Below, one piece after another: positions 45,343-55,425 of a stretch of 64,000 nt of DNA. This stretch comes from Flavobacterium salmonis (lineage in GTDB: Bacteria; Bacteroidota; Bacteroidia; Flavobacteriales; Flavobacteriaceae), in NCBI RefSeq assembly GCF_903819435.1, contig NZ_CAIJDP010000057.1:270777-334776 (forward strand), given 5' to 3'. The notes beneath the pieces were generated by a model. It saw only the letters and a list, made by a program, of their open reading frames with translations, did not search any database and was not told the origin of the DNA. How positions within the stretch are numbered: the first letter of the stretch is position 1; each line of letters begins with the position of its first letter. The translations under genes and the position numbers were made by a program.

Positions 45343-46713
45343 ATGTCAAAAAAAATATTATTAGACAAAATCAATATTCCAGGTATCAAAACCTACGAAG
45401 TGTATCGTCAAAACGGCGGATATGCTTCTGTAGAAAAAGCCTTAAAAACACTTACGCCTGACGAAGTTGTTGAAGAAGTAAAAAAATCAGGAATCAGAGG
45501 TCGTGGTGGAGCTGGTTTCCCGGCTGGTATGAAATGGAGTTTTATTGATAAAAAATCAGGAAAACCAAGACATTTAGTTTGCAACGCCGATGAATCTGAG
45601 CCAGGAACTTTTAAAGATCGTTATTTAATGGAATTTATTCCTCACTTATTGATCGAAGGAATGATTACCTCAAGTTTTGCTTTGGGCGCAAACCTATCCT
45701 ACATCTACATTCGTGGAGAATATATGTGGGTTTTCAAAATTTTGGAAAAAGCAATCAACGAAGCAAGAGCTGCGGGCTGGTTAGGAAAAAATATATTAGG
45801 TACAGGTTACGATTTAGATTTATATGTTCACTGTGGAGCCGGAGCTTATATTTGCGGTGAAGAGACTGCACTTATAGAATCTTTGGAAGGTAAAAGAGGA
45901 AACCCTCGTATTAAACCACCATTCCCGGCTGTTTCCGGACTTTGGGCAAATCCAACTGTGGTAAACAATGTGGAAACTATTGCTGCTGTGCCTTGGATTA
46001 TCAACAATTCGGGTGATGAGTATGCTAAAATTGGAATTGGCCGTTCTACAGGAACTAAATTAATCTCGGCTTCAGGACATATTAAAAATCCTGGGGTTTA
46101 CGAAATTGAATTAGGATTATCTGTTGATGAATTCATGAATTCTGATGAATATTTAGGTGGAATGTCTTCCAGCAGACCTTTGAAAGCTTTAGTACCGGGA
46201 GGATCTTCTGTGCCGATTTTACCAGCTGAATTAATTTTTAAAACATCCAATGGTGAAGACCGTTTAATGTCATACGAATCTTTAAGTGATGGTGGTTTTG
46301 CTACCGGATCTATGTTAGGTTCAGGAGGCTTTATCGTGTACAACGACACATCATGTATAGTGAGAAATACATGGAATTTTGCCCGTTTTTACCACCATGA
46401 ATCCTGCGGACAATGTACCCCATGCCGCGAAGGAACAGGTTGGTTAGAAAAAATATTACATCGTATTGAAAACGGTCACGGCCGTGAAGAGGATATCGAA
46501 TTATTATGGAGTATTCAGAGTAAAATCGAAGGTAATACGATTTGCCCGCTTGGCGATGCGGCCTCGTGGCCGGTAGCAGCAGCTATCCGTCATTTTAGAG
46601 AAGAGTTTGAATACCACGTTCGTTTCCCTGAAAAAATAAAACACAGAGATCATTTTGTAGCTGAACCATTTTCTAAAGTGAAACATTTGGTTGGTGGTAA
46701 GATAATCGTATAA
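45343..46713 (+). CDS. nuoF: NADH-quinone oxidoreductase subunit F
   Basis: A 456-residue 51-kDa-type subunit that takes electrons from NADH. The FMN/NADH site is RGRGGAGFPAGMKWS and ICGEETALIESLEGKRG. The [4Fe-4S] motif is ESCGQCTPCREGTGW, with a fourth Cys in TICPLGDAA. Intact despite the upstream inserted pair. Confidence 0.97.
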   Translation: MSKKILLDKINIPGIKTYEVYRQNGGYASVEKALKTLTPDEVVEEVKKSGIRGRGGAGFPAGMKWSFIDKKSGKPRHLVCNADESEPGTFKDRYLMEFIPHLLIEGMITSSFALGANLSYIYIRGEYMWVFKILEKAINEARAAGWLGKNILGTGYDLDLYVHCGAGAYICGEETALIESLEGKRGNPRIKPPFPAVSGLWANPTVVNNVETIAAVPWIINNSGDEYAKIGIGRSTGTKLISASGHIKNPGVYEIELGLSVDEFMNSDEYLGGMSSSRPLKALVPGGSSVPILPAELIFKTSNGEDRLMSYESLSDGGFATGSMLGSGGFIVYNDTSCIVRNTWNFARFYHHESCGQCTPCREGTGWLEKILHRIENGHGREEDIELLWSIQSKIEGNTICPLGDAASWPVAAAIRHFREEFEYHVRFPEKIKHRDHFVAEPFSKVKHLVGGKIIV

Positions 46714-46806
46714 TAAAATATAAAAGAATTACAAAGTTATATAGTATTAAAAGGACAGCAAATCTTTTGAATAGCTAAGCTTTCGACATTCAAATCATTA
46801 AGAGAG

Positions 46807-47838
46807 ATGAAAGTAACCATAGACGGTCAAAGTATCGACGTAGAACCAGGAACTACCATCCTGCAGGCTGCACGTATGATTGGAGGAGATCTAGTTCCGC
46901 CAGCCATGTGTTATTACTCAAAACTAAAAGGAAGCGGCGGAAAATGCCGTTGCTGTTTAGTTGAAGTTTCAAAAGGAAGTGAAGCTGACCCAAGACCAAT
47001 GCCAAAACTAATGGCATCTTGCGTAACTGGCTGTATGGACGGAATGGAAGTAAACAGTAAATCTTCTGACCGCGTAACAGAAGCCCGTAAATCTGTAACG
47101 GAATTTTTATTGATCAATCATCCACTGGACTGTCCAATTTGTGATCAGGCGGGAGAATGTGATTTACAGAATTTAAGTTTCGAGCACGGAAACCCAAAAT
47201 CACGTTATATTGAAGAAAAAAGAACGTTCGAGCCAGAAGATATTGGTCCGAATATTCAACTTCATATGAATCGTTGTATCTTATGCCAAAGATGTGTACA
47301 AGTTGCAGATCAATTGACAGACAACAGAGTTCACGGCGTATTAGACCGTGGAGACCACGCTAATATTTCAACAGGAATTTCAAAAGCAATCGATAATGAA
47401 TTCTCCGGAAACATGATTGATGTTTGTCCTGTTGGCGCTTTGACAGATAAAACTTTCCGTTTTAAATCAAGAGTCTGGTTTAACAAACCTTACAACGCAC
47501 ACAGAGAATGTACCACTCCGGGATGCTGCGGAAAAACAACCGTTTGGATGTTTGGAGGCGAAATTCAGCGTGTAACGGGTCGTAAAGATGAGTATCATGA
47601 AGTAGAAGAATTTATCTGCAACAGCTGTCGTTTTGACCATAAAGATGTTAATGACTGGGTTATTGAAGGACCAAGAGAATTTGAAAAAGATTCTGTTATC
47701 AACCAAAACAACTACACTCAAAAATTAGAGAAAGTACAAATAGACACCGAAAAGAATATTCTTTTGGGTAGAGATGTTGACCGTAAAAAAATTAGTATGG
47801 CTGAAATTCCGTTGAACACTAACAACAAAAATTCTTAA
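46807..47838 (+). CDS. nuoG: NADH-quinone oxidoreductase subunit G, short form
   Basis: 343 residues. The N-terminal [2Fe-2S] ferredoxin fold (AMCYYSKLKGSGGKCRCC) and the His-Cys cluster (HPLDCPICDQAGECDLQ) come first, followed by CILCQRC with DVCPVGAL and a later CTTPGCCGKT/CNSCR pair. Classical NuoG is 700-900 residues with a large molybdopterin-oxidoreductase-like C-terminal part, which is absent here. The reading frame ends cleanly 2 bases before nuoH, so this is a natural short form, not a truncation by mutation. Confidence 0.9.
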   Translation: MKVTIDGQSIDVEPGTTILQAARMIGGDLVPPAMCYYSKLKGSGGKCRCCLVEVSKGSEADPRPMPKLMASCVTGCMDGMEVNSKSSDRVTEARKSVTEFLLINHPLDCPICDQAGECDLQNLSFEHGNPKSRYIEEKRTFEPEDIGPNIQLHMNRCILCQRCVQVADQLTDNRVHGVLDRGDHANISTGISKAIDNEFSGNMIDVCPVGALTDKTFRFKSRVWFNKPYNAHRECTTPGCCGKTTVWMFGGEIQRVTGRKDEYHEVEEFICNSCRFDHKDVNDWVIEGPREFEKDSVINQNNYTQKLEKVQIDTEKNILLGRDVDRKKISMAEIPLNTNNKNS

Positions 47839-47840
47839 AC

Positions 47841-48896
47841 ATGGTAGATAGTGCATTTATTATAGAGAAAAGCGTTGTTATTGTAGTGGTTTTTGCCGTA
47901 ACTATGATTATGGCCATGTATTCTACTTGGGCAGAACGTAAAGTTGCTGCTTTTTTACAGGATCGTGTAGGACCAAACCGCGCCGGATGGGGAGGATTAT
48001 TACAGCCTCTTGCAGATGGTTTGAAATTATTTTCGAAAGAAGAATTTTTCCCGAATACGCCAAATAGATTTTTATTCGTTGTAGGGCCGGCAATTGCCAT
48101 GAGTACCGCTTTGATGACAAGTGCTGTTATTCCGTGGGGAGACAGATTACATCTTTTTGGAAGGGATATTTTATTACAGGCTACTGACATTAACATTGCG
48201 TTATTATACTTCTTTGGCGTTGTTTCAGTCGGAGTTTACGGAATCATGATTGGTGGATGGGCCTCTAACAATAAATTCTCTTTGATGGGAGCTGTTCGTG
48301 CCGCTTCGCAAATGGTTTCTTATGAAGTTGCGATGGGATTATCGATGATTGCTTTGTTGATGATGACCGGAACTTTAAGTTTAAAAGAAATCTCTGAGCA
48401 ACAGGCCGGAATGAACTGGAATGTGTTTTATCAACCTTTATCTTTCCTTATTTTCCTTATTTGTGCTTTCGCAGAAACCAACAGAACACCTTTTGATTTG
48501 GCAGAATGTGAATCGGAGTTGATTGGTGGTTACCATACTGAATATTCATCTATGAAAATGGGATTCTATTTATTTGCTGAATATGCCAATATGTTTATCT
48601 CTGCAACTATTATCTCGGTATTGTTTTTTGGAGGTTATAACTATCCGGGAATGCAGTGGATGGTTGAAAATGTTGGTGTGAATACCGCTAACATATTAGG
48701 AATAGCAGTTTTATTTGCTAAAATATGTTTCTGGATCTTTTTCTATATGTGGGTGCGCTGGACGATTCCGAGATTTAGATATGACCAATTAATGAACTTG
48801 GGATGGAGAATTTTGATTCCGCTTTCTATTATTAATATCATGATTACAGGTGTTGTTATTTTAAGAAGCGAAATTGCTGCCTATTTAGGATTTTAA
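47841..48896 (+). CDS. nuoH: NADH-quinone oxidoreductase subunit H
   Basis: A 351-residue membrane subunit with about eight helices. STWAERKVAAFLQDRVGPNR is in loop 1. The quinone-channel signature ETNRTPFDLAECESELIGGY precedes a conserved HTEYSSMKMG loop. It links the quinone site to the proton pumps. Confidence 0.97.
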   Translation: MVDSAFIIEKSVVIVVVFAVTMIMAMYSTWAERKVAAFLQDRVGPNRAGWGGLLQPLADGLKLFSKEEFFPNTPNRFLFVVGPAIAMSTALMTSAVIPWGDRLHLFGRDILLQATDINIALLYFFGVVSVGVYGIMIGGWASNNKFSLMGAVRAASQMVSYEVAMGLSMIALLMMTGTLSLKEISEQQAGMNWNVFYQPLSFLIFLICAFAETNRTPFDLAECESELIGGYHTEYSSMKMGFYLFAEYANMFISATIISVLFFGGYNYPGMQWMVENVGVNTANILGIAVLFAKICFWIFFYMWVRWTIPRFRYDQLMNLGWRILIPLSIINIMITGVVILRSEIAAYLGF

Positions 48897-48910
48897 TAAC
48901 GGAGAGCCCT

Positions 48911-48985
48911 AGCCCTGATAGCAGCGGCATCCTTTTATTTTTTTCTTTAAAAAATAAAAGATACAGCGGATAGCAGGAATTAGCT
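48911..48985. repeat. REP-like intergenic element, copy B
   Basis: The reverse complement has the same ends as copy A at 8061-8134 (AGCTAATTCCTGCTATCC and GGATGCCGCTGCTATCAGG) around a different A/T hairpin. It lies between nuoH and nuoI within the operon. Confidence 0.8.
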
Positions 48986-49053
48986 ACTAAATAAAAAACA
49001 AATAGATTTGAATTTGGTCTAATCATCAAATTGAATCACAAAATATACTTTAA

Positions 49054-49599
49054 ATGTCAATAGAAACTATATCATTATCGGGTAGAAAAAAGTTGGTCTC
49101 TAACAAAGAGATGACTTTTTGGGAGCGATTGTATCTTGTGGCGATTGTAAAAGGGTTATTGATTACGATCAAGCACTTTTTTAGAAAAAAAGCTACTATT
49201 CATTATCCGGAACAAGTACGTGAAATGAGTCCGGTTTATCGTGGCCAGCACCAATTGAAACGTGATGAGCAAGGCCGTGAAAACTGTACCGCTTGTGGAT
49301 TGTGTGCTTTATCATGCCCTGCCGAAGCGATCACAATGAAAGCTGCCGAGCGTAAAGCGGATGAAAAACATTTGTACAGAGAAGAAAAATATGCTTCGAT
49401 TTATGAAATCAATATGTTACGTTGTATTTTCTGTGGACTTTGTGAAGAAGCCTGTCCTAAAGATGCTATTTATTTGACGACTTCAAAAGTTTTGGTTCCT
49501 TCCAGTTATGAAAGAGAAGATTTTATTTTTGGAAAAGACAGATTAGTGATGCCTCTTGATGTGGCGATCAAAAATGCTCAACTTAATAATGCTAACTAA
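49054..49599 (+). CDS. nuoI: NADH-quinone oxidoreductase subunit I
   Basis: A 181-residue 8Fe-8S ferredoxin-type subunit. The two [4Fe-4S] motifs are CTACGLCALSCPAEAI and CIFCGLCEEACPKDAI. It passes electrons toward cluster N2. It starts 157 bases after nuoH, the gap being filled by REP copy B. Confidence 0.96.
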   Translation: MSIETISLSGRKKLVSNKEMTFWERLYLVAIVKGLLITIKHFFRKKATIHYPEQVREMSPVYRGQHQLKRDEQGRENCTACGLCALSCPAEAITMKAAERKADEKHLYREEKYASIYEINMLRCIFCGLCEEACPKDAIYLTTSKVLVPSSYEREDFIFGKDRLVMPLDVAIKNAQLNNAN

Positions 49600-50139
49600 A
49601 TGATACATATTCCTGATTTTGCACATGCAACTACTGTACAAGTTATATTTTGTTTCTTAGCGTTTATCACGGTAATTACTGCTTTTTTGACCATTTTTAG
49701 CCGAAACCCAATTCATAGCGCTATTTATTTAGTGATTTGTTTCTTCTCGATTGCAGGTCATTATTTATTGCTAAATGCCCAATTTTTGGCTATCGTACAT
49801 ATTATAGTGTACTCGGGTGCTATTATGATTCTGTTCCTGTTTACGATCATGCTGATGAACCTAAACGAACGTCATCAGGTACACAGACCGAGGATTACAC
49901 GTTTGGGTGCGATTGTTTCTTTTTGTTTGATTGTTATTGTACTGATTACAATTTTCATTAACTCAAAACCAATTGTTGGCGAATATGATTCAAGCGGAGA
50001 AGATTTTCAATCTATTAAAGTTTTGGGTAAAATATTACTGAACGAATATATGGTTCCGTTTGAATTTGCTTCGATACTGCTCTTGGTAGCGATGATTGGA
50101 ACTGTATTATTGTCTAAAAAAGAAAAATTAAATAAATAA
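49600..50139 (+). CDS. nuoJ: NADH-quinone oxidoreductase subunit J
   Basis: A 179-residue membrane subunit with about five helices. [20 protein letters not shown] and [17 protein letters not shown] (with the pi-bulge region) are typical. It abuts nuoI and overlaps nuoK by one base. Confidence 0.94.
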   Translation: MIHIPDFAHATTVQVIFCFLAFITVITAFLTIFSRNPIHSAIYLVICFFSIAGHYLLLNAQFLAIVHIIVYSGAIMILFLFTIMLMNLNERHQVHRPRITRLGAIVSFCLIVIVLITIFINSKPIVGEYDSSGEDFQSIKVLGKILLNEYMVPFEFASILLLVAMIGTVLLSKKEKLNK

Positions 50140-50459
50140 TGGGTAATATATTAAATCAAATAGGTATTGAAAACTACATCTTTTTAAGTGTTGTACTTTT
50201 CTGTATTGGTATTTTTGGTGTATTGTACAGACGAAATGCAATTATTGTTTTCATGTCTATCGAAATCATGCTAAATGCGGTAAACCTTTTATTTGTTGCT
50301 TTTTCGACTTATCATCAGGATGCACAAGGACAGGTTTTTGTATTCTTTTCGATGGCTGTTGCTGCAGCCGAAGTTGCGGTTGGATTGGCTATTTTAGTTT
50401 CGATCTTTAGAAATTTAGGTTCGATTAGTATCGATAATTTAAAAAATTTAAAAGGATAA
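50139..50459 (+). CDS. nuoK: NADH-quinone oxidoreductase subunit K
   Basis: 106 residues and three helices, with conserved glutamates in [16 protein letters not shown] and [13 protein letters not shown] that take part in proton transfer. Abuts nuoL. Confidence 0.96.
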   Translation: MGNILNQIGIENYIFLSVVLFCIGIFGVLYRRNAIIVFMSIEIMLNAVNLLFVAFSTYHQDAQGQVFVFFSMAVAAAEVAVGLAILVSIFRNLGSISIDNLKNLKG

Positions 50460-52355
50460 ATGGAAATGGATACCAATTTAGCTTTAGTTTTAGTTTTAGC
50501 TCCTTTTTTAGGATTTTTAATCAATGTTTTCTTTGGGAAAAATTTAGGAAAAACAGTTTCCGGAATTATCGGAACCGTTGCCGTAGCAGTTTCTTTTGTG
50601 GTTACTCTTTTACTTTTTAATCAAATTACTTCAACTGGAAAAGCCATTCAGGTCACTTTATTTGACTGGATTCAGATTAGTAATCTTAAAATCAATCTCG
50701 GGTTTTTATTAGATCAGTTATCCTTACTTTGGCTGCTTTTTGTAACCGGTATTGGTTCTTTGATTCATATATATTCTATCAGTTACATGCATGATGATGA
50801 AAATATGCACAAGTTCTTTTCGTACCTGAACTTATTCATTTTCTTTATGATTACCCTTGTAATTGGAAGTAACTTATTGGTATTATTTATCGGTTGGGAA
50901 GGTGTTGGACTTTGTTCGTACTTATTAATTGGATTTTGGTATAAAAACCAGGATTACAACGATGCTGCGAAAAAAGCTTTCATCATGAACAGAATTGGGG
51001 ATTTAGGTCTTTTGATTGGAATGTTTATTTTAGTATATACTTTTAAAACATTAGATTATACCGAATTAAAACAAACTATTCTAACGATTCATTATGAGCC
51101 GCAAATTGCCTGGAATGTATCAATTGCAGCTTTATGTTTATTTATAGGAGCTTGTGGTAAATCTGCACAGATTCCGTTATATACCTGGTTACCGGATGCG
51201 ATGGCGGGACCAACTCCGGTTTCTGCATTGATTCACGCAGCTACGATGGTAACTGCAGGGATTTTTATGGTAACGAGATTAAACTTTGTTTTTGATTTAG
51301 CTCATGACGTCCAGACTGTAATTGCAATAGTTGGAGCTGTAACTTCATTAGTTGCTGCAACTATTGGTTTAGTTCAGACAGACATCAAAAAAGTATTGGC
51401 TTACTCTACAGTTTCTCAATTAGGTTTAATGTTTTTGGCATTAGGATTTGGGGCTTATGAAGTAGCTGTTTTTCACGTGATCACACATGCTTTCTTTAAA
51501 GCTTGTTTATTCTTAGGTTCAGGTTCTGTAATTCACGGATTGCACGGAGAGCAGGATATGCGTAAAATGGGAGGATTGCGTAAAGCAATGCCAATCACGT
51601 TCTGGACCATGTTAATTTCTTCATTGGCAATTTCAGGAGTTCCATTCTTTTCAGGATTCTTTTCTAAAGATGAAATTTTACTAACGGCTTTCGAACACAG
51701 TAAAACATTATACGTTATTGGCTCAGTTGCTTCAATTATGACGGCTTTCTATATGTTTAGATTAATGTTCTTAACTTTCTTCAAAGAATTTAGAGGAACT
51801 GAAGAGCAAAAACATCATTTACATGAAAGCGGTTCCTTAATTACTATTCCGCTTATCATCTTAGCTATTTTAGCGGCTTTTGGAGGATTAATCAGTTTAC
51901 CTGGACACAGTTGGTTAAATGAATATCTTGCTCCGCTTTTCACGAAAGTAGCCGGCGAAGAACATCATTTAGGCGCAACTGAATATACTCTTATGGGAGT
52001 TGCTGTTTTAGGCGGGTTACTAGGGATTTTAATTGCTTACATCAAATATTTCAAACAAGATAATGTTCCTGAATCTGATGAAAATATTACAGGCTTGAGC
52101 AAAGTTTTATATAACAAATATTATGTTGATGAAGCTTATGATGCACTGTTTGTTGCTCCGGTAAACTTTTTATCAAAATTCTTTAGGGATTATATTGAAA
52201 CAGGTTTATCTGCATTTGTTTTTGGATTAGGCAAAGTAACCAATGAGATTGGTTTTCAGGGTAAAAAATTACAAAACGGAAGTGTCGGATTGTATCTTTT
52301 TGCTTTTGTTTTGGGTCTTTGCGCCATTGTTTCCTATATATTTTTAGCTCAATAA
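50460..52355 (+). CDS. nuoL: NADH-quinone oxidoreductase subunit L
   Basis: A 631-residue distal proton-pump subunit of the Mrp antiporter type. GWEGVGLCSYLLIGFWY holds the key glutamate. KSAQIPLYTWLPDAMAGPTPVSALIHAATMV and KKVLAYSTVSQLG hold the conserved lysines and histidines. The long lateral helix lies at the C-terminal end. Confidence 0.97.
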   Translation: MEMDTNLALVLVLAPFLGFLINVFFGKNLGKTVSGIIGTVAVAVSFVVTLLLFNQITSTGKAIQVTLFDWIQISNLKINLGFLLDQLSLLWLLFVTGIGSLIHIYSISYMHDDENMHKFFSYLNLFIFFMITLVIGSNLLVLFIGWEGVGLCSYLLIGFWYKNQDYNDAAKKAFIMNRIGDLGLLIGMFILVYTFKTLDYTELKQTILTIHYEPQIAWNVSIAALCLFIGACGKSAQIPLYTWLPDAMAGPTPVSALIHAATMVTAGIFMVTRLNFVFDLAHDVQTVIAIVGAVTSLVAATIGLVQTDIKKVLAYSTVSQLGLMFLALGFGAYEVAVFHVITHAFFKACLFLGSGSVIHGLHGEQDMRKMGGLRKAMPITFWTMLISSLAISGVPFFSGFFSKDEILLTAFEHSKTLYVIGSVASIMTAFYMFRLMFLTFFKEFRGTEEQKHHLHESGSLITIPLIILAILAAFGGLISLPGHSWLNEYLAPLFTKVAGEEHHLGATEYTLMGVAVLGGLLGILIAYIKYFKQDNVPESDENITGLSKVLYNKYYVDEAYDALFVAPVNFLSKFFRDYIETGLSAFVFGLGKVTNEIGFQGKKLQNGSVGLYLFAFVLGLCAIVSYIFLAQ

Positions 52356-52365
52356 TTTTATAACT

Positions 52366-53808
52366 ATGAACGTTTCTCTTATATTAATTATTCTTTTAAT
52401 TGGTGCATTTGTCACTTATTTTGCTGGTGATAAACTGGCATCAAAAGTAGCTTTGTTCTTTAGTTTGACAGCATTGGGCTGTTCTGTTGTCTTGTTGAAT
52501 CATTTTTTGGCAGGAGAAAACATCAGTTTAATCAACGCCTGGATTACTAAGCCTAAAATTTCATTTGCTTTAAATGCTGATGGTTTAGCAATCGCAATGG
52601 TTTTATTAACGGTAGCACTAACTCCAATTATTATATTCTCCTCTTTTGGAAATGAATATAAAAATGCAAAAGGTTTTTATGCTTTGATTTTATTTATGGC
52701 TTTTGCAATGACAGGAACTTTCCTTGCTGCAGATGGTCTTTTATACTATATTTTCTGGGAGTTAGCATTAATTCCAATTTACTTTATTGCTCTCATTTGG
52801 GGGAATGGCGATGCTGAAGAACGCAGAAAAGCAGTTGTGAAATTCTTTATTTACACTCTTGCCGGATCCTTATTCATGCTGGTGGCTTTTATTTATTTAT
52901 CTCAAAAAGCAAACGGAAGTTTCTTAATTGAAGATTTATACAAAGTAGAATTATCCGTTTGCGAACAGCTTTGGATTTTCCTGGCTTTCTTTTTAGCTTA
53001 TGCTATTAAAATTCCAATTATTCCTTTCCACACCTGGCAGGCAAATGTGTACCAAAAAGCACCAACTGTTGGAACTATGCTTTTATCAGGTATCATGCTT
53101 AAAATGGGATTGTACAGCGTTATCCGCTGGCAATTGCCAATTGCACCTTTTGCTGCTAAAGAATTAATGAATATTATTATCGGTTTGGGAATTGCAGGCG
53201 TCATCTATGGATCAATTGTAGCTTTAAGACAAAAAGATGTAAAGAAATTATTAGCATACTCCTCTCTTGCTCACGTGGGATTAATTGCGGCAGGATCTTA
53301 CACTTTAACTCTTGATGGCTTACGCGGAGCAGTTTTACAAATGATTGCTCACGGTTTTGTGGTGGTTGGATTATTCTTTGCTGCCGAAATCATTTTTAGA
53401 AGATTTGCTACAAGAGATATTACTGAATTAGGCGGAATACGTATTCAGTCACCTAAATTCACTTCGATGTTTTTAATTCTGGTATTGGCTTCAGTTGCGT
53501 TACCGGGAACTTTTAACTTCGTAGGTGAGTTTACCGTTTTATACAGTCTTTCTCAAATTAATATGTCGTTTGCAGTTTTGGGTGGAACCACGATTATTTT
53601 AGGCGCTTATTATATGCTTAAAATGTTTCAAAATGTAATGTTGGGTGAAGCTAATGCTAAAACTTTTTCTGATGTTACTCTTAACGAAGGAATTTCATTG
53701 GTTGTAATTATTGGCGTTTTATTGTTCTTTGGATTGTATCCAAAACCAATTACTGACTTAATAACACCAAGTTTAGAAACGATTTTAAACGTTATCAATA
53801 AAAATTAA
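52366..53808 (+). CDS. nuoM: NADH-quinone oxidoreductase subunit M
   Basis: A 480-residue proton-pump subunit. YYIFWELALIPIYF carries the conserved glutamate. KIPIIPFHTWQANVYQKAPTVG and KKLLAYSSLAHVG carry the proton-channel lysines. Confidence 0.96.
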   Translation: MNVSLILIILLIGAFVTYFAGDKLASKVALFFSLTALGCSVVLLNHFLAGENISLINAWITKPKISFALNADGLAIAMVLLTVALTPIIIFSSFGNEYKNAKGFYALILFMAFAMTGTFLAADGLLYYIFWELALIPIYFIALIWGNGDAEERRKAVVKFFIYTLAGSLFMLVAFIYLSQKANGSFLIEDLYKVELSVCEQLWIFLAFFLAYAIKIPIIPFHTWQANVYQKAPTVGTMLLSGIMLKMGLYSVIRWQLPIAPFAAKELMNIIIGLGIAGVIYGSIVALRQKDVKKLLAYSSLAHVGLIAAGSYTLTLDGLRGAVLQMIAHGFVVVGLFFAAEIIFRRFATRDITELGGIRIQSPKFTSMFLILVLASVALPGTFNFVGEFTVLYSLSQINMSFAVLGGTTIILGAYYMLKMFQNVMLGEANAKTFSDVTLNEGISLVVIIGVLLFFGLYPKPITDLITPSLETILNVINKN

Positions 53809-53872
53809 TATTTTAAATAAAAATAAATTAGGGCATCGACAGTTTTAGATTTCCTAAATCAAAAAAGCAAAA

Positions 53873-55264
53873 ATGAATACATTAATAGCAATTACAGGAT
53901 TGGGTATTTTCTGCCTATTATTTGAAATTCTTAATTTAAGGAAAGCCATTGTTCCGATAACAATTGTTGGATTATTGGCTGTTCTGGCACTTAATTTTTC
54001 AGAATTTGGATCAACAGAAAGTTACTACAACAATATGATTACAGTGAGTAAGTTTTCTACTTCTTTTTCATCATTATTTATTGTATTGACTATTTTCCTT
54101 GTTGCCTTAAGCCATAATTTTTACGAAAATCATCAAAATAAAATTTCAGATTTTGTTGCTATAAAAGTTTTTTTATTGGCAGGAGCAGTAGCAATGGTTT
54201 CTTTTGGAAATTTAGCCATGTTCTTCTTAGGTATCGAAATACTTTCTATTTCTTTATACATTCTGGCAGCAAGTGAGCGCTTAAATTTAAAAAGCAACGA
54301 AGCAGGAATGAAATACTTTTTGATGGGTTCATTTGCTTCAGGAATTATCCTTTTTGGAATTTGTCTGATTTACGGGGCAATGGGAAGTTTTGATGTAGTG
54401 GAAATAAGTGAATATTCTTTATCTGCAGAATTGCCAATCTGGTTCCCTATCGGAATGATTTTGCTTACTGTAGGAATGTTGTTTAAAGTTGCCGCAGTTC
54501 CTTTTCACTTCTGGGCACCTGATGTGTACGAAGGCTCACCGGCTTTAACAACTGCTTTAATGAGTACATTGGCAAAAGTAGTAGCTATTGCAACACTTTA
54601 TAAATTAATAGCTGGGCTAAATTTAATTTCATCTCTTGAAAATCAGGAGCTTTTAGGAACTTTTGAAACTATAATTGTTATCATTTCAATTGCTTCTATG
54701 ACTGTCGGAAATATAATGGCATTACGTCAGGTAAATGTAAAACGTATGTTGGCTTTCTCAGGAATTTCTCATGCAGGTTTTATGTTAATGACTTTCTTAA
54801 CTGTTGCAACTTCTGCAGGAGTTCTATTGTATTATACTACAGCTTACGCCTTGGCAGGTATCGCCGCTTTTAGTGTAATTTTATACGTATGCAAAAATCA
54901 GGACAACGAAGACATTACGAACTTTCACGGTTTAGGAAAAACAAATCCGTTGTTGGCTGCAATCCTTACTGCTTCTTTACTCTCAATGGCAGGTATTCCA
55001 ATTTTTTCAGGTTTTTTTGCAAAACTATTTTTATTCAATCAAACCATTCAGGCTGGTCATATTACTTTAGTTATTGTAGCCGTTATTAATTCTATTATTA
55101 GCGTTGGTTATTATTTTAAATTGATATTAGCTATGTATTCAAAAGAGCCAAATCAGGAGCGTAGCGGAAAACCATTCCTTATTTATGCTGTTGCCATCAT
55201 TTCAATTGGTTTAAATATTGCGTTAGGTTTGTTCCCTTCATTAATTTTAGATTTATTGAATTAA
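53873..55264 (+). CDS. nuoN: NADH-quinone oxidoreductase subunit N
   Basis: A 463-residue proton-pump subunit. MFFLGIEILSISLYIL has the helix-5 glutamate region. FKVAAVPFHFWAPDVYEGSP and VKRMLAFSGISHAGF are the channel motifs. Last nuo gene, followed by a terminator. Confidence 0.96.
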   Translation: MNTLIAITGLGIFCLLFEILNLRKAIVPITIVGLLAVLALNFSEFGSTESYYNNMITVSKFSTSFSSLFIVLTIFLVALSHNFYENHQNKISDFVAIKVFLLAGAVAMVSFGNLAMFFLGIEILSISLYILAASERLNLKSNEAGMKYFLMGSFASGIILFGICLIYGAMGSFDVVEISEYSLSAELPIWFPIGMILLTVGMLFKVAAVPFHFWAPDVYEGSPALTTALMSTLAKVVAIATLYKLIAGLNLISSLENQELLGTFETIIVIISIASMTVGNIMALRQVNVKRMLAFSGISHAGFMLMTFLTVATSAGVLLYYTTAYALAGIAAFSVILYVCKNQDNEDITNFHGLGKTNPLLAAILTASLLSMAGIPIFSGFFAKLFLFNQTIQAGHITLVIVAVINSIISVGYYFKLILAMYSKEPNQERSGKPFLIYAVAIISIGLNIALGLFPSLILDLLN

Positions 55265-55287
55265 AAATTTCAATTCTTATAATTACA

Positions 55288-55319
55288 AATCCATCAGAAA
55301 AATTTCTGATGGATTTTTT
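55288..55319 (+). terminator. terminator of the nuo operon
   Basis: A 14-bp stem, AAATCCATCAGAAA (55288-55301) with TTTCTGATGGATTT (55303-55316), then T. Confidence 0.88.
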
Positions 55320-55394
55320 ATTTTAATCAATAATTTGTGATAAAAAATGATGTTAAAAATTTTATCCAAACCTGCAGACTTCAAAAAAACTACC

Positions 55395-55402
55395 TATATT
55401 TG
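55395..55402 (+). promoter_or_regulatory. minus-7 element of the Bax-inhibitor-1 gene
   Basis: TATATTTG, 23 bases before the ATG; no TTG at the usual distance. Confidence 0.55.
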
Positions 55403-55425
55403 ATTACAATTAAATGTATTAAAAT

